In this document: positions 34,901-48,129 of the stretch, in pieces
Layout of the letters: the number at the start of each line of letters is the position of its first letter
How positions within the stretch are numbered: the first letter of the stretch is position 1
Assembly: GCA_003971905.1 (NCBI GenBank)
Contig: RSEE01000046.1
Span: forward strand, 1 to 64,000
Direction: 5' to 3'
From: Moniliella sp. 'wahieum'
Lineage: Eukaryota; Basidiomycota; Moniliellomycetes; Moniliellales; Moniliellaceae
DNA length: 64,000 nt
Notes under the pieces: generated by a model
Database searches by the model: none
What the model was told of the DNA's origin: nothing
Seen by the model: only the letters and a program-made list of their open reading frames with translations
Translations under genes and position numbers: made by a program

Positions 34901-36962
34901 GGACCCGTACATGCCGGTGCGCCAGCAAGCCGTGCACACATGGAAGGCGCTCATCATCAACACGCCTCGCACTGCTCGTGAGATTCTGCCCAAGATGATC
35001 GACATGATATTGGCCTCCTCTCGGCTCCCGGGGTGGAGCAACGTGAGATTGCCGGCCGCACCCTCGGCGAACTGGTGCGCAAGCTGGGCGAACGCATCTT
35101 GCGGGACACGATCCCCATTTTGCGCAACCGCGGGGTCACGTCGGACCAGGTACCAGTCCGTGCCGGTGTGTGTGTGGCGGTCAACGATATTCTCACCCAC
35201 GCTACCAAGAGTACGTTTGCCATCTTTTATTTTACGCTTGGGCTTTTGATACTGACCGCCTCTTGCAGACCAACTGGAGGACCACGAGGACACGATCATT
35301 GCCATATCCGTCACGGGCTTGTGGATTCGTCCGAGGTGGTGCGGCACGCGGCCGCGCAGGCGTTCGACACGGCGCAAGAGATTCTGGGTGCGAAAGCGAT
35401 CGACGACACGATCCCCACGTTGCTGGAGGCGATGGCCGACCCGGAAAACCCGGGTCGGGCACGCGCTGGCGGCGCTGCGCGAAGTATGCGCGCGCGGGCA
35501 GAAGTGGTGTTCCCGGTGCTGGTGCCGACGCTGACCCAGCAGCCCATTACGGGCTTCAACGCGCGCGCGTTGACGGCGCTGGTCAGTGTATCGGGCCGTG
35601 CGTTGAACCAGGTGCTGTCCAACATTCTCACCGCCTTGGCGCTGACGCTCGAGCGCCATGCTGCCACCATGCCGGCCGAGGAAAAGGAGAGTGTGCAAGA
35701 AGCGGTACGGGCCAACTTGGCTTCTGTCGCGGACGGAGAAGGCTTGCACCAACTCATGATGCTCCTCCTTGGCTGGGCGGGCAACTTGGCGCCCGAGCGC
35801 CGCGCGACGGGTGTGCCTTCATGGGTACGTTTGCCGGCGTGATGCAGTCGCAGCTGTCGCTGGAGGATTACCGGGTGCTGTGGCTTCGCAAGCTGCTGGC
35901 TCTGTTCGAGGAGGAGGAATCGGTGGTGGCGTCGGCGCGGGAAGCGCTCGAGGCCGTCTCAAGACGGTGCCCAAGGCGGAAATCGAGACGATGTGGTGCC
36001 GGTGCGGCACATTGTCGACAGCTTGGGCGAGTCGGTTCCAGGCTTTTCGCGGCCCAAGGGCATTGCTCCCTTGGTGCCAGTCTTCCTCGCCGGTCTGCTC
36101 AACGGTACGGCCGAGCAGCGGGAACAGGGCGCGTACGGGTTGGCGGATCTGGTGCAACGGACGGAGGCCGCGCACGTCAAGCCCTACATTATCCAGATGG
36201 TCGGACCTTTGATCGTGCCTGTGGCGACCGGCACACGCCCGCGGTCAAACAGGCCATCTTGCAGGCGCTGACAGTGATCTTGGACCGTGTCCCGGCGCTC
36301 TGTCGGCCGTTCTATCCCCAGCTGCAGCGCAGCTTCCAAAAGGCGCTCAACGACCCCAGCTCCTCCACTGTCCGCACCGTGCCGCCCACGGACTGGGCAC
36401 GCTCATGCTGTACCAGCCGCGTGTGGATCCGGTCGTGGGCGAGCTGGTCCAGACGATCGGCCAAGGCCTCGGCACGGCGGCTACGGATCTACAGTTGATC
36501 GCCGAGTCGTCGGCTACGGCGCTCATCTTGGTGCTGGAGAAGGCGCCTGCCAAGAACGTGTCGGCCAAGACGTGGGCGCAGGTGGCGGAGCTGTGCCAGA
36601 GCGCGTTTGGGGACGAGCGGGAGCCGCTGAAGCCGTTGGTGGGCGACCTGGGGGCTGGTGGCCGCGTCGGCGGCGGCGGCAGAAGGAGGGGAGGTGGCGC
36701 AGCGCGTGCAGGCGATCGTGGAGCAGGACGTGATGGCCGACACGGACGCGGCGTTGGCGGCGAATGTGGTGCGCGGGCTGGTGCAGCGGGCGCCCGAGCA
36801 GTTCTACACGCTGTCCAAGCCGCTCCACCGCCAGCTGCTGGTGCTCGTGCTGCAGTGGATGGGGCAGACGGCGGCCGTGGCGCGTCCGCGCGCGAGGCGC
36901 GCGACGCAATGCGCACCGCGGCGGCCTGGAAGAGCGACGCGTTTGTGCAGGACCACCTCTAG
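28960..36962 (+). CDS. GCN1: eIF2-alpha kinase activator Gcn1 (HEAT-repeat protein)
   Basis: A giant ribosome-bound HEAT-repeat protein that transmits uncharged-tRNA or stalled-ribosome signals to the kinase Gcn2. The start is ATG 28960 ([20 protein letters not shown]). Introns are at 29689-29757 (69 nt, CTAAC branch word) and 35211-35268 (58 nt, splitting an Asn codon). Coding is recognisable throughout by helical repeats. The eEF3-like central region shows [16 protein letters not shown] (about 33,383-33,430) and [20 protein letters not shown]. The Gcn2-interacting part shows [20 protein letters not shown] and [20 protein letters not shown]. The last residues read [14 protein letters not shown] before TAG 36960-36962. 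About 2,620 residues, like known Gcn1 proteins. Around fourteen single-base frame changes occur, for example near 30,290, 32,200, 32,920, 33,730, 34,185, 34,560, 35,020 and 35,960-36,900. Confidence 0.95.
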
Positions 36963-37598
36963 TGCGCTGCGCGTGAGGCGCCATCGGGAACACGCTCGGC
37001 AGCATGTGGAAGGCGCTCAGCGCAATCATCTGGTGCTGCTGTCGCAAGATAGCCCAATGCTGATGCGAGAGTTGCAGATCACATGCAGATAACATGCGAC
37101 ATCACATCACAGCAACAGCGTGGCTGGCGCGCTCCAGCGTGGCGCATGCATGTTGCCACCCACGCTTATAGCTGACCAACCCACGCGTGACGCATGATGC
37201 GTGAGCGCGGACATGTCACAGCCAGGGCAGTAGGGTTGGCTCAATCGCGGAGATGCGCTGCTGGCGCGGGGGGCAGCGGGGCAGCCGGCAGCGCTGGGCC
37301 GCAGCAGCACCCAGATTCGATCGCGGACACTGCCGTCGTGCGGGCTGAGGCGCGGGGGCCGCCTGGGTTAATGCGTCATGTCCGCCCCCGCACGGGCGAG
37401 TCAGGCAGGGCCCACGCCCGCCCGCACGGAGGAAGTGCCCGCATGCGCCCCCCCTGTCGCGCCTGCACGCAACACCAACGGAGAAGAAATGTCCGGTGCG
37501 GAAAAGACGAGAAGACCCCCCCCAGGCGGTCCTTTTAACGCGCGCTCACAGCGTCTTCCCCCGTCTCCGCCACCTCCTCCGTCTCGCCTCCCCCCGCC
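36963..37598. other. GCN1-ILV2 intergenic region
   Basis: No gene. A short heptamer array is at 37188-37208. The last 50 bases (about 37,551-37,598) are C/T-rich and serve as the ILV2 leader. Confidence 0.6.
37188..37208. repeat. Heptamer array
   Basis: Three contiguous 7-bp units: TGACGCA, TGATGCG, TGAGCGC. Confidence 0.8.
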
Positions 37599-39785
37599 AT
37601 GTCTGCCTTCATGCTCCGCAGGCGAGTCGCCGCCCAGGCCCACGCCCTTGCCGCCCCGCCTGCTGCCCTTGCGCTGGCCGCCCCCCGGCCTTGTCCTCCC
37701 CGGTCCTCGCTGCGCTCCGCCATGCCTCGGTCCGTCGCGCTTACTCGACGCCCTCCCAAAAGCCAGTGCCGTGGCTGCTGCTGCCTCCAACATCAAGTAC
37801 GTGTGCGCCCACCCTTCCTTCTTCCTTCTCCCTTGCGCTCTGGTACTGACTGACCCTTCTGTGTTATTGCGCTCTGGTGCAGTGAGTACACGCGGCCCAC
37901 CTGCCCCCTCGTTCCAAACCCCCGAGCCTACTCCGGAGCCATCACGAGCCGAGGAGGAGCAGCTGGACCACTCCTTTGTCGGCATGACGGGTGGCCAGAT
38001 CTTTCACGAGATGATGATGCGCCACGGTGTCAAGCACATGTTTGGCTATCCCGGTGGGGCGGCCTTGCCTGTGTTTAGTGCGATCCACAAGTCGCCGCAC
38101 TTTGACTTTATCCTGCCCCGGCGCGAGGACGGTGCGGGCCACATGGCCGAGGGCTACGCTCGTGTGTCGGGCAAGCCCGGTGTGGTTTGGTTACCTCGGG
38201 TCCGGGCGCGACGAATGTGGTGACGCCGATGCAAGATGCGCTGTCGGATGGGCTTCCGCTGGTTGTGTTCTGTGGCCAGGTGGCGACGAGTGCGATTGGC
38301 TCGGATGCGTTCCAAGAAGCCGACATGGTTGGCATCTCGCGCTCCTGCACCAAGTGGAACGTGATGGTCAAGAGCGTGGACGAGTTGCCGCGTCGGATCA
38401 ACGAAGCGTTCAAGATTGCCACCTCGGGTCGCCCTGGTCCGGTGCTGGTCGACTTGCCCAAGGACATTACCGCAGGTGTGTTGCAGCACCCGTTGCCCTT
38501 TTCCAGCACCCGCCCCAACGAGGCGGCGCTTCCTTCCCGCGCCACGGCCGTGCGCCGTGCCGCCGTTCCCGCCCCCACCACCTCGGCCCCGTCTTGTCCT
38601 CGCCCATTTCCGAGGCAGCGCGTCTGATAACCAGGCCAAGCGGCCTGTCATTTACGCTGGCGCGGGCATCCTCTCCTCGCCCGAGGGACCGAAGCTGCTC
38701 GCTCAGCTTGCCGAGACGGCGAGCATCCCCGTCACCACCACCCTCCAGGGCTTGGGTGCGTTCCCCGAGACGAACGAGCTGTCGCTTCATATGCTTGGCA
38801 TGCACGGTTCGCGTATGCCAATTTGGCCATGCAAGAGGCGGATGTGATTATTGCGCTGGGCGCTCGGTTTGATGACCGTGTGACGGGGCGGGTGGATGAG
38901 TTTGCGCCCGTGGCGCGCAAGGCGGCGCTCGAGGGCCGCGGCGGCATTATTCACTTTGAGATTATGCCGAAAAACATCAACAAGGTGGTGCAGGCACGTG
39001 TGCGATTGAGGGAGATGTGGTGAAGAATTTGGGAGCCATGTTGCCCCAGGTGAAGGCCGTGCCCAAATCCGATCGCCAGCAGTGGCTCGAGGCAATTCAG
39101 TCGTGGAAGGAGAGGTATCCGTTTACGTTTACGCCTTCGGACCCGGCCAAGGGGGAGATGCTCAAGCCGCAAGAGGTGATTACTGCGCTCGATGCGGCGG
39201 TGACCAAGGCGGGCCGTAAGGCGGACACGATCTTGCCACGGGGGTCGGGCAACATCAAATGTGGGCGTGCCAGTTTTACCGATGGACCGACCCGCATACG
39301 TGGGTTCCTCGGGCGGCCTGGGCACGATGGGCTTGGTGTGCCCTCGTCGATTGGTGCCAAGGTGGCGTCGCCCGAAAAGACGGTGGTGGACATTGATGGC
39401 GATGCCTCCTTCTCCATGACGGCCATGGAGCTCGCCACGGCAGCGAGTTTGGGATTGGGTCAAGGTGCTGGTGCTGAACAATGAGTTTCAAGGAATGGTG
39501 TTGCAATGGCAAGATTTGTTCTACAATGCCGAGTATGCGCACACCAAGATGACCAACCCCGACTTTGTCAAGCTGGCCGAGGCGATGGGCATCAAGGCGC
39601 TGCGGGTGGACAATGCGGCGGACTTGCCAGCCAAGATGGAGGAGTTCCTCAACTACCCTAACGACAAGCCCATCTTTATGGAGGCGCGCGTGACGCGCAA
39701 CGAGCACGTGTTCCCCATGGTCGCGGCGGGCAAGGCGTTGAATGAGTTTATCGTGCACGAGTCGCTGCGGGAAAAGAGCTCGTGA
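37599..39785 (+). CDS. ILV2: Acetolactate synthase, catalytic subunit (mitochondrial)
   Basis: A ThDP/FAD enzyme making acetolactate and acetohydroxybutyrate, the first common step to Val, Leu and Ile. The start is ATG 37599. The N-terminus ([20 protein letters not shown]) is Arg/Ala-rich without acids, a mitochondrial presequence. The intron is 37797-37882 (86 nt). Then come [20 protein letters not shown] and [11 protein letters not shown]. The catalytic Glu sits in [14 protein letters not shown], where most homologues have HEQ. Next are [50 protein letters not shown] and [18 protein letters not shown]. The ThDP Mg site is [18 protein letters not shown], and [15 protein letters not shown] carries the conserved Trp. 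The conserved Pro (GRPGP) and Trp (QWQ), known sites of herbicide-resistance changes, are wild type. Frame changes lie near 37,665-37,765, 38,190, 38,600, 38,810, 39,005, 39,240 and 39,465. Stop TGA 39783-39785. Confidence 0.95.
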
Positions 39786-40568
39786 GGCGACGGAACCATG
39801 GTCATGCTGCTGCTGCTTTGCCTCCTCTGGGCTAGTGGGCGCACGGGATCGCATTTTGTTGGCCGTGATGGCTGCACTCTACTCTAGCTTTGCACCTTTA
39901 TGTTATGTATACCGCATGTTCCCTTATTGGCCTTTTTTCCTGTCTCGCTCTCCGTCTTGCTCCCTGTTTGCTTCCTGTTTGCTCCCTGTTTGCTCGTTCG
40001 ATGGCGGCGGACGAGTAGCACTGCTCGATCTGGCCAACGAGCGGATCAGGTCGCCCCAAAACTGAAATGAAACGCTCTGTCGTCGAAGGATGTTGTGGTG
40101 TAGACGACGTAGATGGGGAGGCAGAGGAGTCGGACGGCAGCCGGCAGAGGCCGTGTAGAAGCCACAGCAAGCCAACGGGAAGGGAATGTTGATTGATCGG
40201 CACATGTGGGGTGGCTGTGTCGGTGCTGTGATGTGCGCGTTTGGTTGGCGATGCGTGGGGGATGCGGTGCTGTAGCGAGGGCACGTGAGGCGCGTCGGAG
40301 TCCCGCGGTTGGGGGTGGCGCGGGCTGGGCGTGGCGATGGATATAGGACAGGCGATAAGATGAAACGCTGCAGGGCTCAAGCGGCATCGGGTACGGGGGC
40401 AGTGTCTGCGGTGGTCGTGACGCGTGACGCGTGACGCTGGAACTGCTGCGCCGACAGCAACACAACACCTGTCCCCGTCGATTGCGCAGCTTAAAAAGCA
40501 GGCTTATCGGCGCCTCTCCTGCCCCATCCCATCTCCTCCCATCCCATCTCCCCCCCAACACCACCCCC
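39786..40568. other. ILV2-GFA1 intergenic region
   Basis: No gene. It has three near-copies of TCCCTGTTTGCT at 39961-39994, a heptamer array at 40418-40438, and a strongly pyrimidine-rich leader (about 40,510-40,568) ending at the GFA1 ATG. Confidence 0.6.
40418..40438. repeat. (TGACGCG)n array upstream of GFA1
   Basis: Units TGACGCG, TGACGCG, TGACGCT. They create two ACGCGT hexamers, the core of the MluI cell-cycle box of yeast promoters, about 130 bp before the ATG. A regulatory role is only a possibility, since the same repeat occurs far from genes. Confidence 0.8.
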
Positions 40569-42767
<2,199 letters not shown>

Positions 42768-43412
42768 CGTCCCTTGTCTTTCCGAATGTGGTCTTCCCTC
42801 TTTGTCCTTCTCTCTATCCTCCCCTCTGCTTCCTTTCTTCCCCTCCATTTGCATACCCCCCGTGGTTCTTACTTTCCGTGAATCGCCACCAACGCTAAGA
42901 TCCATGGTTGTGCCCACTCGAGGCTGTGCGCCTTCATTTTCATCCTCCAATTCGTACATGGTCTATGTTATCTCCCGGAGCGTTCATGTAATGAAGAGCT
43001 TTTGCAGATAGAACCAAGTGGGTGGGGCGGCAGGTGTGTCTCTCTGTTCACTATACCCAGCTAGGCAGCTACAATAGGCGCAGAAATGCCAGATATAGAG
43101 AGTGAATCGACAGTATAACTGCAGCTCCTCTATCCTCTTATCCTTCCGTCCACTTCCACGGAACACCTCACCCGCATTTGACCGCGGGGCGAACCGATTG
43201 ATCGAGCAACTGTATGTTGAACGAGAGAGACAAGATGCATCTATTAACCCCACCACGCACAGAAGAGGGGGTTGAGTCTTTCCCCTCCGACCCCATATTC
43301 CCCCTTCACCATTAGCATACTATCACACACAACTGGCAGCCAGTCTTGCGCCTACTGCGTCCAACAAACGAGTTCTACACCAACGAAAAACAACCGGGGT
43401 TCAAACAGGGGC
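42768..43412. other. Convergent 3' intergenic region GFA1/YRB1
   Basis: No gene. It lies between two convergent genes and probably holds both 3' UTRs. Pyrimidine-rich just after GFA1. Confidence 0.6.
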
Positions 43413-44331
43413 TTAACACAACTCATCCCCTGAAGTGGGACCCATGCTTGAAGGCAAGCATGGGGCGAACGAAATGGAAAGAGAGGGGGAGGGGTTACTC
43501 TTTGCTTGTCGTCGGTTCGCCTTGGACTCTTCCTTAGCTGGTTCGGTAGCTTCCTCCTTGGTCTCCTCCTTGGGTTGTTCCTTGGGCGCCTCCTTGCTCT
43601 CCTTCTCGATCGGCTCCAGTGTCTCGCCCTTCTGAGCTTTCTCGAAAGCAGCTTTGAACGCTTGGGCGTCTGGGGGGAGCAGAGTCAGTACAATACAAGT
43701 CACCAACAACGCGCAAGCACGTACTCTCGGCATTGGCAAAGCGGATGGCCAGCGTCTCGGCTTGCGGCTCGCCGTCCGACACATCGGCAGCCACATTGTA
43801 CACCCACGACCGGTCCGAAGACACATTGGGCTTGAGCTCAATGTCGGACGTGACTGGCGAGAGGGGGTAGGTATAGGCACGTCAGAATCCAAACGGCATG
43901 CGGGGGGAAAAGGGGAAAACGTACTGTAGTGGTTCGCGCACACCTTGAGCGTCTTGTCCCGGCGCATCACAACACGCACCTTGTTGGACTCTTTGTGTTG
44001 GAGCAGGCGCACATCCCCGGTCCCACGCTCTTTCCACTGCTTGCCCTCGGGGTCGAAGCGGAAAAGCTTGGCACGGCTGGGGCATGAACACGAGAGGGAC
44101 AAAGGGGGAGAGGTCAGTGTCAGTGGTCAGCCGCCATGCCAGGACATGCGCCCAACTCAAAGGAACAGCAATGCTCACATCTTGAAAACGACATTCTCAT
44201 CCTCTTCGAACGTCTTGGTCTCCACCTGCTTCTCAAGCTTGATCACCGGCTCGTAATGGGGGGTCATTCTCCTCGCCGGGATCGTTGCCAGTGGAGGCAA
44301 GCGGGTCGTTCTTGGGCTCCGTCGCAGACAT
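43413..44331 (-). CDS. YRB1: Ran-binding protein 1 (RanGTP-binding, nuclear transport)
   Basis: RanBP1/Yrb1 binds RanGTP and, with RanGAP, strips Ran from karyopherins in the cytoplasm. The start is ATG 44329-44331 ([20 protein letters not shown]). After a one-base shift near 44,270 come [20 protein letters not shown] and the RanBD. Three introns are supported by exact junctions: 44077-44178 (joins NVVFK to [18 protein letters not shown]), 43854-43924 (joins KVCANHY to [18 protein letters not shown]) and 43670-43724 (joins IRFANAE to [15 protein letters not shown]). The tail is Lys/Glu-rich ([20 protein letters not shown]). As written the frame ends at TGA 43413-43415. A one-base change near 43,515 would instead stop at TAA 43495-43497, giving a tail ending SKE, which looks more natural. 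Confidence 0.94.
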
Positions 44332-44711
44332 GGCGGACACGTCGGGGCAGCGGCAGGGGAGGGGAGGGGAGGTGGAGGGGGCGGCGCAGGCGAGCAGGAC
44401 AGAGCGGCCCGAGCGGATCGAACACAATGGATGATGTTGACCGGTGATGGTTCCATTCCGCGGGACGGTGTCACGTGAGGTAGCCGTTTCCGCTGGCTAC
44501 CCAGTGGGAGCACGTGCCCGGGTTAAGGTGCGCCGCAGGTGGGTTGCAGACGGCCGGCCGGAGGGATGCACCAGCGGCTGACGGGCGTCTGGCGTGTGGC
44601 CCAAACGCGAAGAAGAGCGTGGCCATCGTCTGCGACGCTCGGCTGGCCATCGGGGGCTTGCGTTTGCCGCCGCCTGTGCTCTCCGCCTCCGCCTCCGCCT
44701 TGCCACCACCC
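44332..44711. promoter_or_regulatory. Bidirectional promoter region YRB1 / PRP8
   Basis: About 380 bp separate the divergent starts of YRB1 and PRP8. G/C-rich, with no TATA element seen. Short open frames here, including one from about 44,514 in phase with PRP8, are probably leader sequence. Confidence 0.55.
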
Positions 44712-47700
44712 ATGGTCGGCCCCGCCGGCCCGCCACCGGGCTTTTCCGGCCCACCGCCTGGCTTCCCGGCGCCTCCGCCCGCCCCGGGCGAGCTTCCGCA
44801 CCTGGACCAGGCCACCCTGGCGTCCAAGTCGCGCAAGTGGAAGCAGTAGCAGTCTCTCCGCTTTGGCGACCGCAAGGGTAAGACTGCATTTGTCGATCCG
44901 GGCAAGCAAGAGATGCCGCCCGAACACGTGCGCAAGATCATCAAGGACCATGGCGACACGAGCGACAAGAAGTACAAGACCGACAAGCGCGTCTACCTTG
45001 GCGCACTCAAGTACGTGCCTCATGCCATATTCATCGCAAGAATCTGCACTATCTCCACCTTGATTACAATATGAACCTCAAGCCGGTCGAGACGCTAACG
45101 ACCAAGGAGCGCAAGAAAAGTCGCTTTGGGAATGCCTTCCATCTGATCCGTGAGATTGCCCGCTTGGTCAAGATGGTAGTCGATGCCTTTGTCCAACACC
45201 GCTTGGGCAACATTGACGCGTTTCAATTGGCCGATGGCCTGCAGTACCTGTTCAACCATGTGGGACAGCTGACGGGCATGTACAGGTACAAGTACAAGGT
45301 GATGCGTCAAATTCGTGCCTGCAAAGACCTCAAGCACGTCATTTACTACCGCTTCAATTTGGGTCCTGTGGGTAAGGGCCCCGGTGTTGGCTTTTGGGCA
45401 CCGAGTTGGCGTGTGTGGATGGCGCTGCTGCGTGGGCTAACGCCGCTGCTGGAGCGATGGCTGAGCAACTTGCTCTCGCGCCAGTTCGAAGGGCGAGACA
45501 ATCGCAACAAGTCCATCACCTTGACCAAGCAACGTGTCGAGTCTCACTTTGACCTCGAACTGCGTGCGGCTGTGCTTCATGACATTCTTGATATGATGCC
45601 GGAGAACATCCGTCGGAGCAAGTCCAAGACGATTATGGCCCACATGACAGAAGCGTTCCGTTGCTGGAAGGCCAACATCCCATGGAGGGTGCCGGGTATG
45701 CCCGCTCCAATCGAGAACCTCATTCTGCGTTACGTCAAGTCCAAGGCCGACTGGTGGACCTCAGTGGCGCACTACAACCGTGAACGTATCCGCCGTGGTG
45801 CAATGGTGGACAAGACGGTGGCGCGTAAGAACCCGGGGCGACTCACTCGCTTGTACCTTAAGGCCGAACAGGAGCGACAGAATGCGTATCTCAAGGACGG
45901 TCCCTACCTCACTTCGGAGGCAGCTGTGGCTATTTACACATCGACAGTGCACTGGCTCGAGTCGCGGCGCTTCCAGCCGATCCCCTCTCCCTCGCTCAAC
46001 TTTAAGCACGACTCGAAGATTTTGGTACTGGCGCTGGAGCGATTCAAGGAGCAGTACAGCGTCAAGGGCCGGCTCAACCAGCAACAGCGGGAGGAGTTGG
46101 CCCTGATCGAGCAAGCGTTTGACGAGCCGACGGTGACCCTGGCGCGCATTAAGCGTCTGATGCTGACGCAACGCGCGTTCAAGGAGGCCTCGATGGAGTT
46201 TTTCGACACATATGAGAAGCTTATCCCCTGCTTTGATATTGAGCCGATTGAAAAGATCACCGATGCGTACTTGGACCAGTACCTGTCGTACGAGGCCACC
46301 CGTCGTGATCTCTTTCCAGCCTGGATTAAACTGTCGGACACAGAACCGGCGCCACTGCTGGTGTACAAGTGGTGCAACGGGATTAACAACCGACGTATGG
46401 GAGACAAAGGATGGCGAATGCGCCGTCATGATGGAGACGAACTCTGAGCCGAGTGTACGAGAAGATCGACCTTACCCTTCTCAACAGGTTGCTGCGCCTG
46501 ATCATGGACCACAACTTGGCCGACTACATCACCTCGAAGAATAACATCACAATTGTCTGGAAGGACATGTCCCACGTGAACCAGTACGGCCTAATCCGCG
46601 GCCTTCAGTTCTCGGCATTTGTCTTCCAGTACTATGGCTTGATTCTCGACCTTCTCGTCCTTGGCCTCTCGCGCGCGACAGAGATGGCGGGGCAGCCGCA
46701 AATGCCCAATGGATTCCTTCAGTTTAGCGACAAGGAGACCGAAACCCGTTACCCCATCCGTCTCTATTCCCGGTACATTGACCGAATCCACATGATGTTC
46801 CGATTCAGTGCCGACGAGTCTCGCGACTTGATCCAGCGCTATCTCAGCGCCAACCCAGATCCGAACAACTCGGGCATGGTCGGCTTCAACAGCAAGAAGT
46901 GTTGGCCCGGGACGCTCGTATGCGACTGGTCGAGCACGATGTCAACCTGTCTCGCGCCGTGTTTTGGGACATTAAGAACCGCATTCCTTGCGCTCTGACT
47001 ACGATCGAGTGGGATGACACCTTTGTCAGTGTGTATAGCAAGGACAACCCCAACTTGCTTTTCTCGATGCTTGGGTTTGAGGTGCGGATCTTGCCGAAGG
47101 TTCGGGCAAGCGAGACGCAGGACACACGCGTGATGGGGTCTGGTCGTTGGTACAGGCTTCCTCGGGCGAGCGGACTTCCCAAGCTCACATCCGCGTTTCA
47201 GACGCCGGAGTGTTGCATTTTAACAACCGCATTCGCCAAGTCCTGATGTCAGCCGGTGCGACAACCTTCTCCAAAATCATCAATAAGTGGAACACGACAC
47301 TGTAAGTTTGCTTGTCTCTGACGTATTCTGACCGCAGGACTGACATGTGCCTCCTTTTCTTCAGCATTGGGTTGATGACATACTATCGTGAGGCGGTTGT
47401 GTATACCGAATCGTTGCTTGATTTGCTTGTTAAGGCGGAGAACAAGGTGCAAACCGGAGTCAAGATTGGGCTCAACTCCAAAATGCCTTCTCGTTTTCCC
47501 CCATGCGTCTTCTACTCGCCCAAGGAGATTGGCGGGTTGGGGCAGCTGTCAATGGGCCACGTTTTGATTCCGGCTAGCGACCTTCGGTGGAGCAAGCAAA
47601 CCACCACGGGCATCACGCATTTCCGCTCCGGTCTGTCATCCCAAGAGGATAACTTGATCCCCAATTTGTACCGGTACATCCAGCCGTGGGAAGCTGAGTT

Positions 47701-48091
47701 TATTGACTCTGCCCGAGTGTGGCAAGAGTACGCTCAAAAACGGCAAGAAGCGACTGCCCAGAATCGCCGTCTCACGCTAGAAGATCTGGAAGACAGTTGG
47801 AGTTGAGGTGTCCCAAGGATTAACACCCTCTTCCAGAAGGACCGCACCATCCTCTCCTATGACAAATTTTGGCGGGTGCGGCACGAATTCAAGCAGTACC
47901 AAGTGCTGAGGTACAACACCTTCTGGTGGACCGACCAGCGGCACGATTGCAAGCTTTGGCAACTCAACAACTACCGTGTTGACGTGATTGCCGCCCTTGG
48001 TGATATTGAGACTATCTTGGAGCACACACTCTTCCCTGTCACGGGCTTCCCCTCTTGGGAGGGTCTTTTCTGGGAGAAGGCGTCGGGCTTT

Positions 48092-48129
<38 letters not shown>

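Noticed and set aside
28960-36962. GCN1 (and PRP8, ILV2, GFA1, CDC7) as pseudogenes
   Set aside because: Frame breaks are single-base, mostly homopolymer-linked and shared by all genes. Conservation continues after each, and the LTR comparison points to indel errors.
44514-44711. Upstream extension of PRP8 from the frame open at about 44,514
   Set aside because: The residues are unlike any Prp8 N-terminus. ATG 44712 directly precedes the typical Pro/Gly-rich start.
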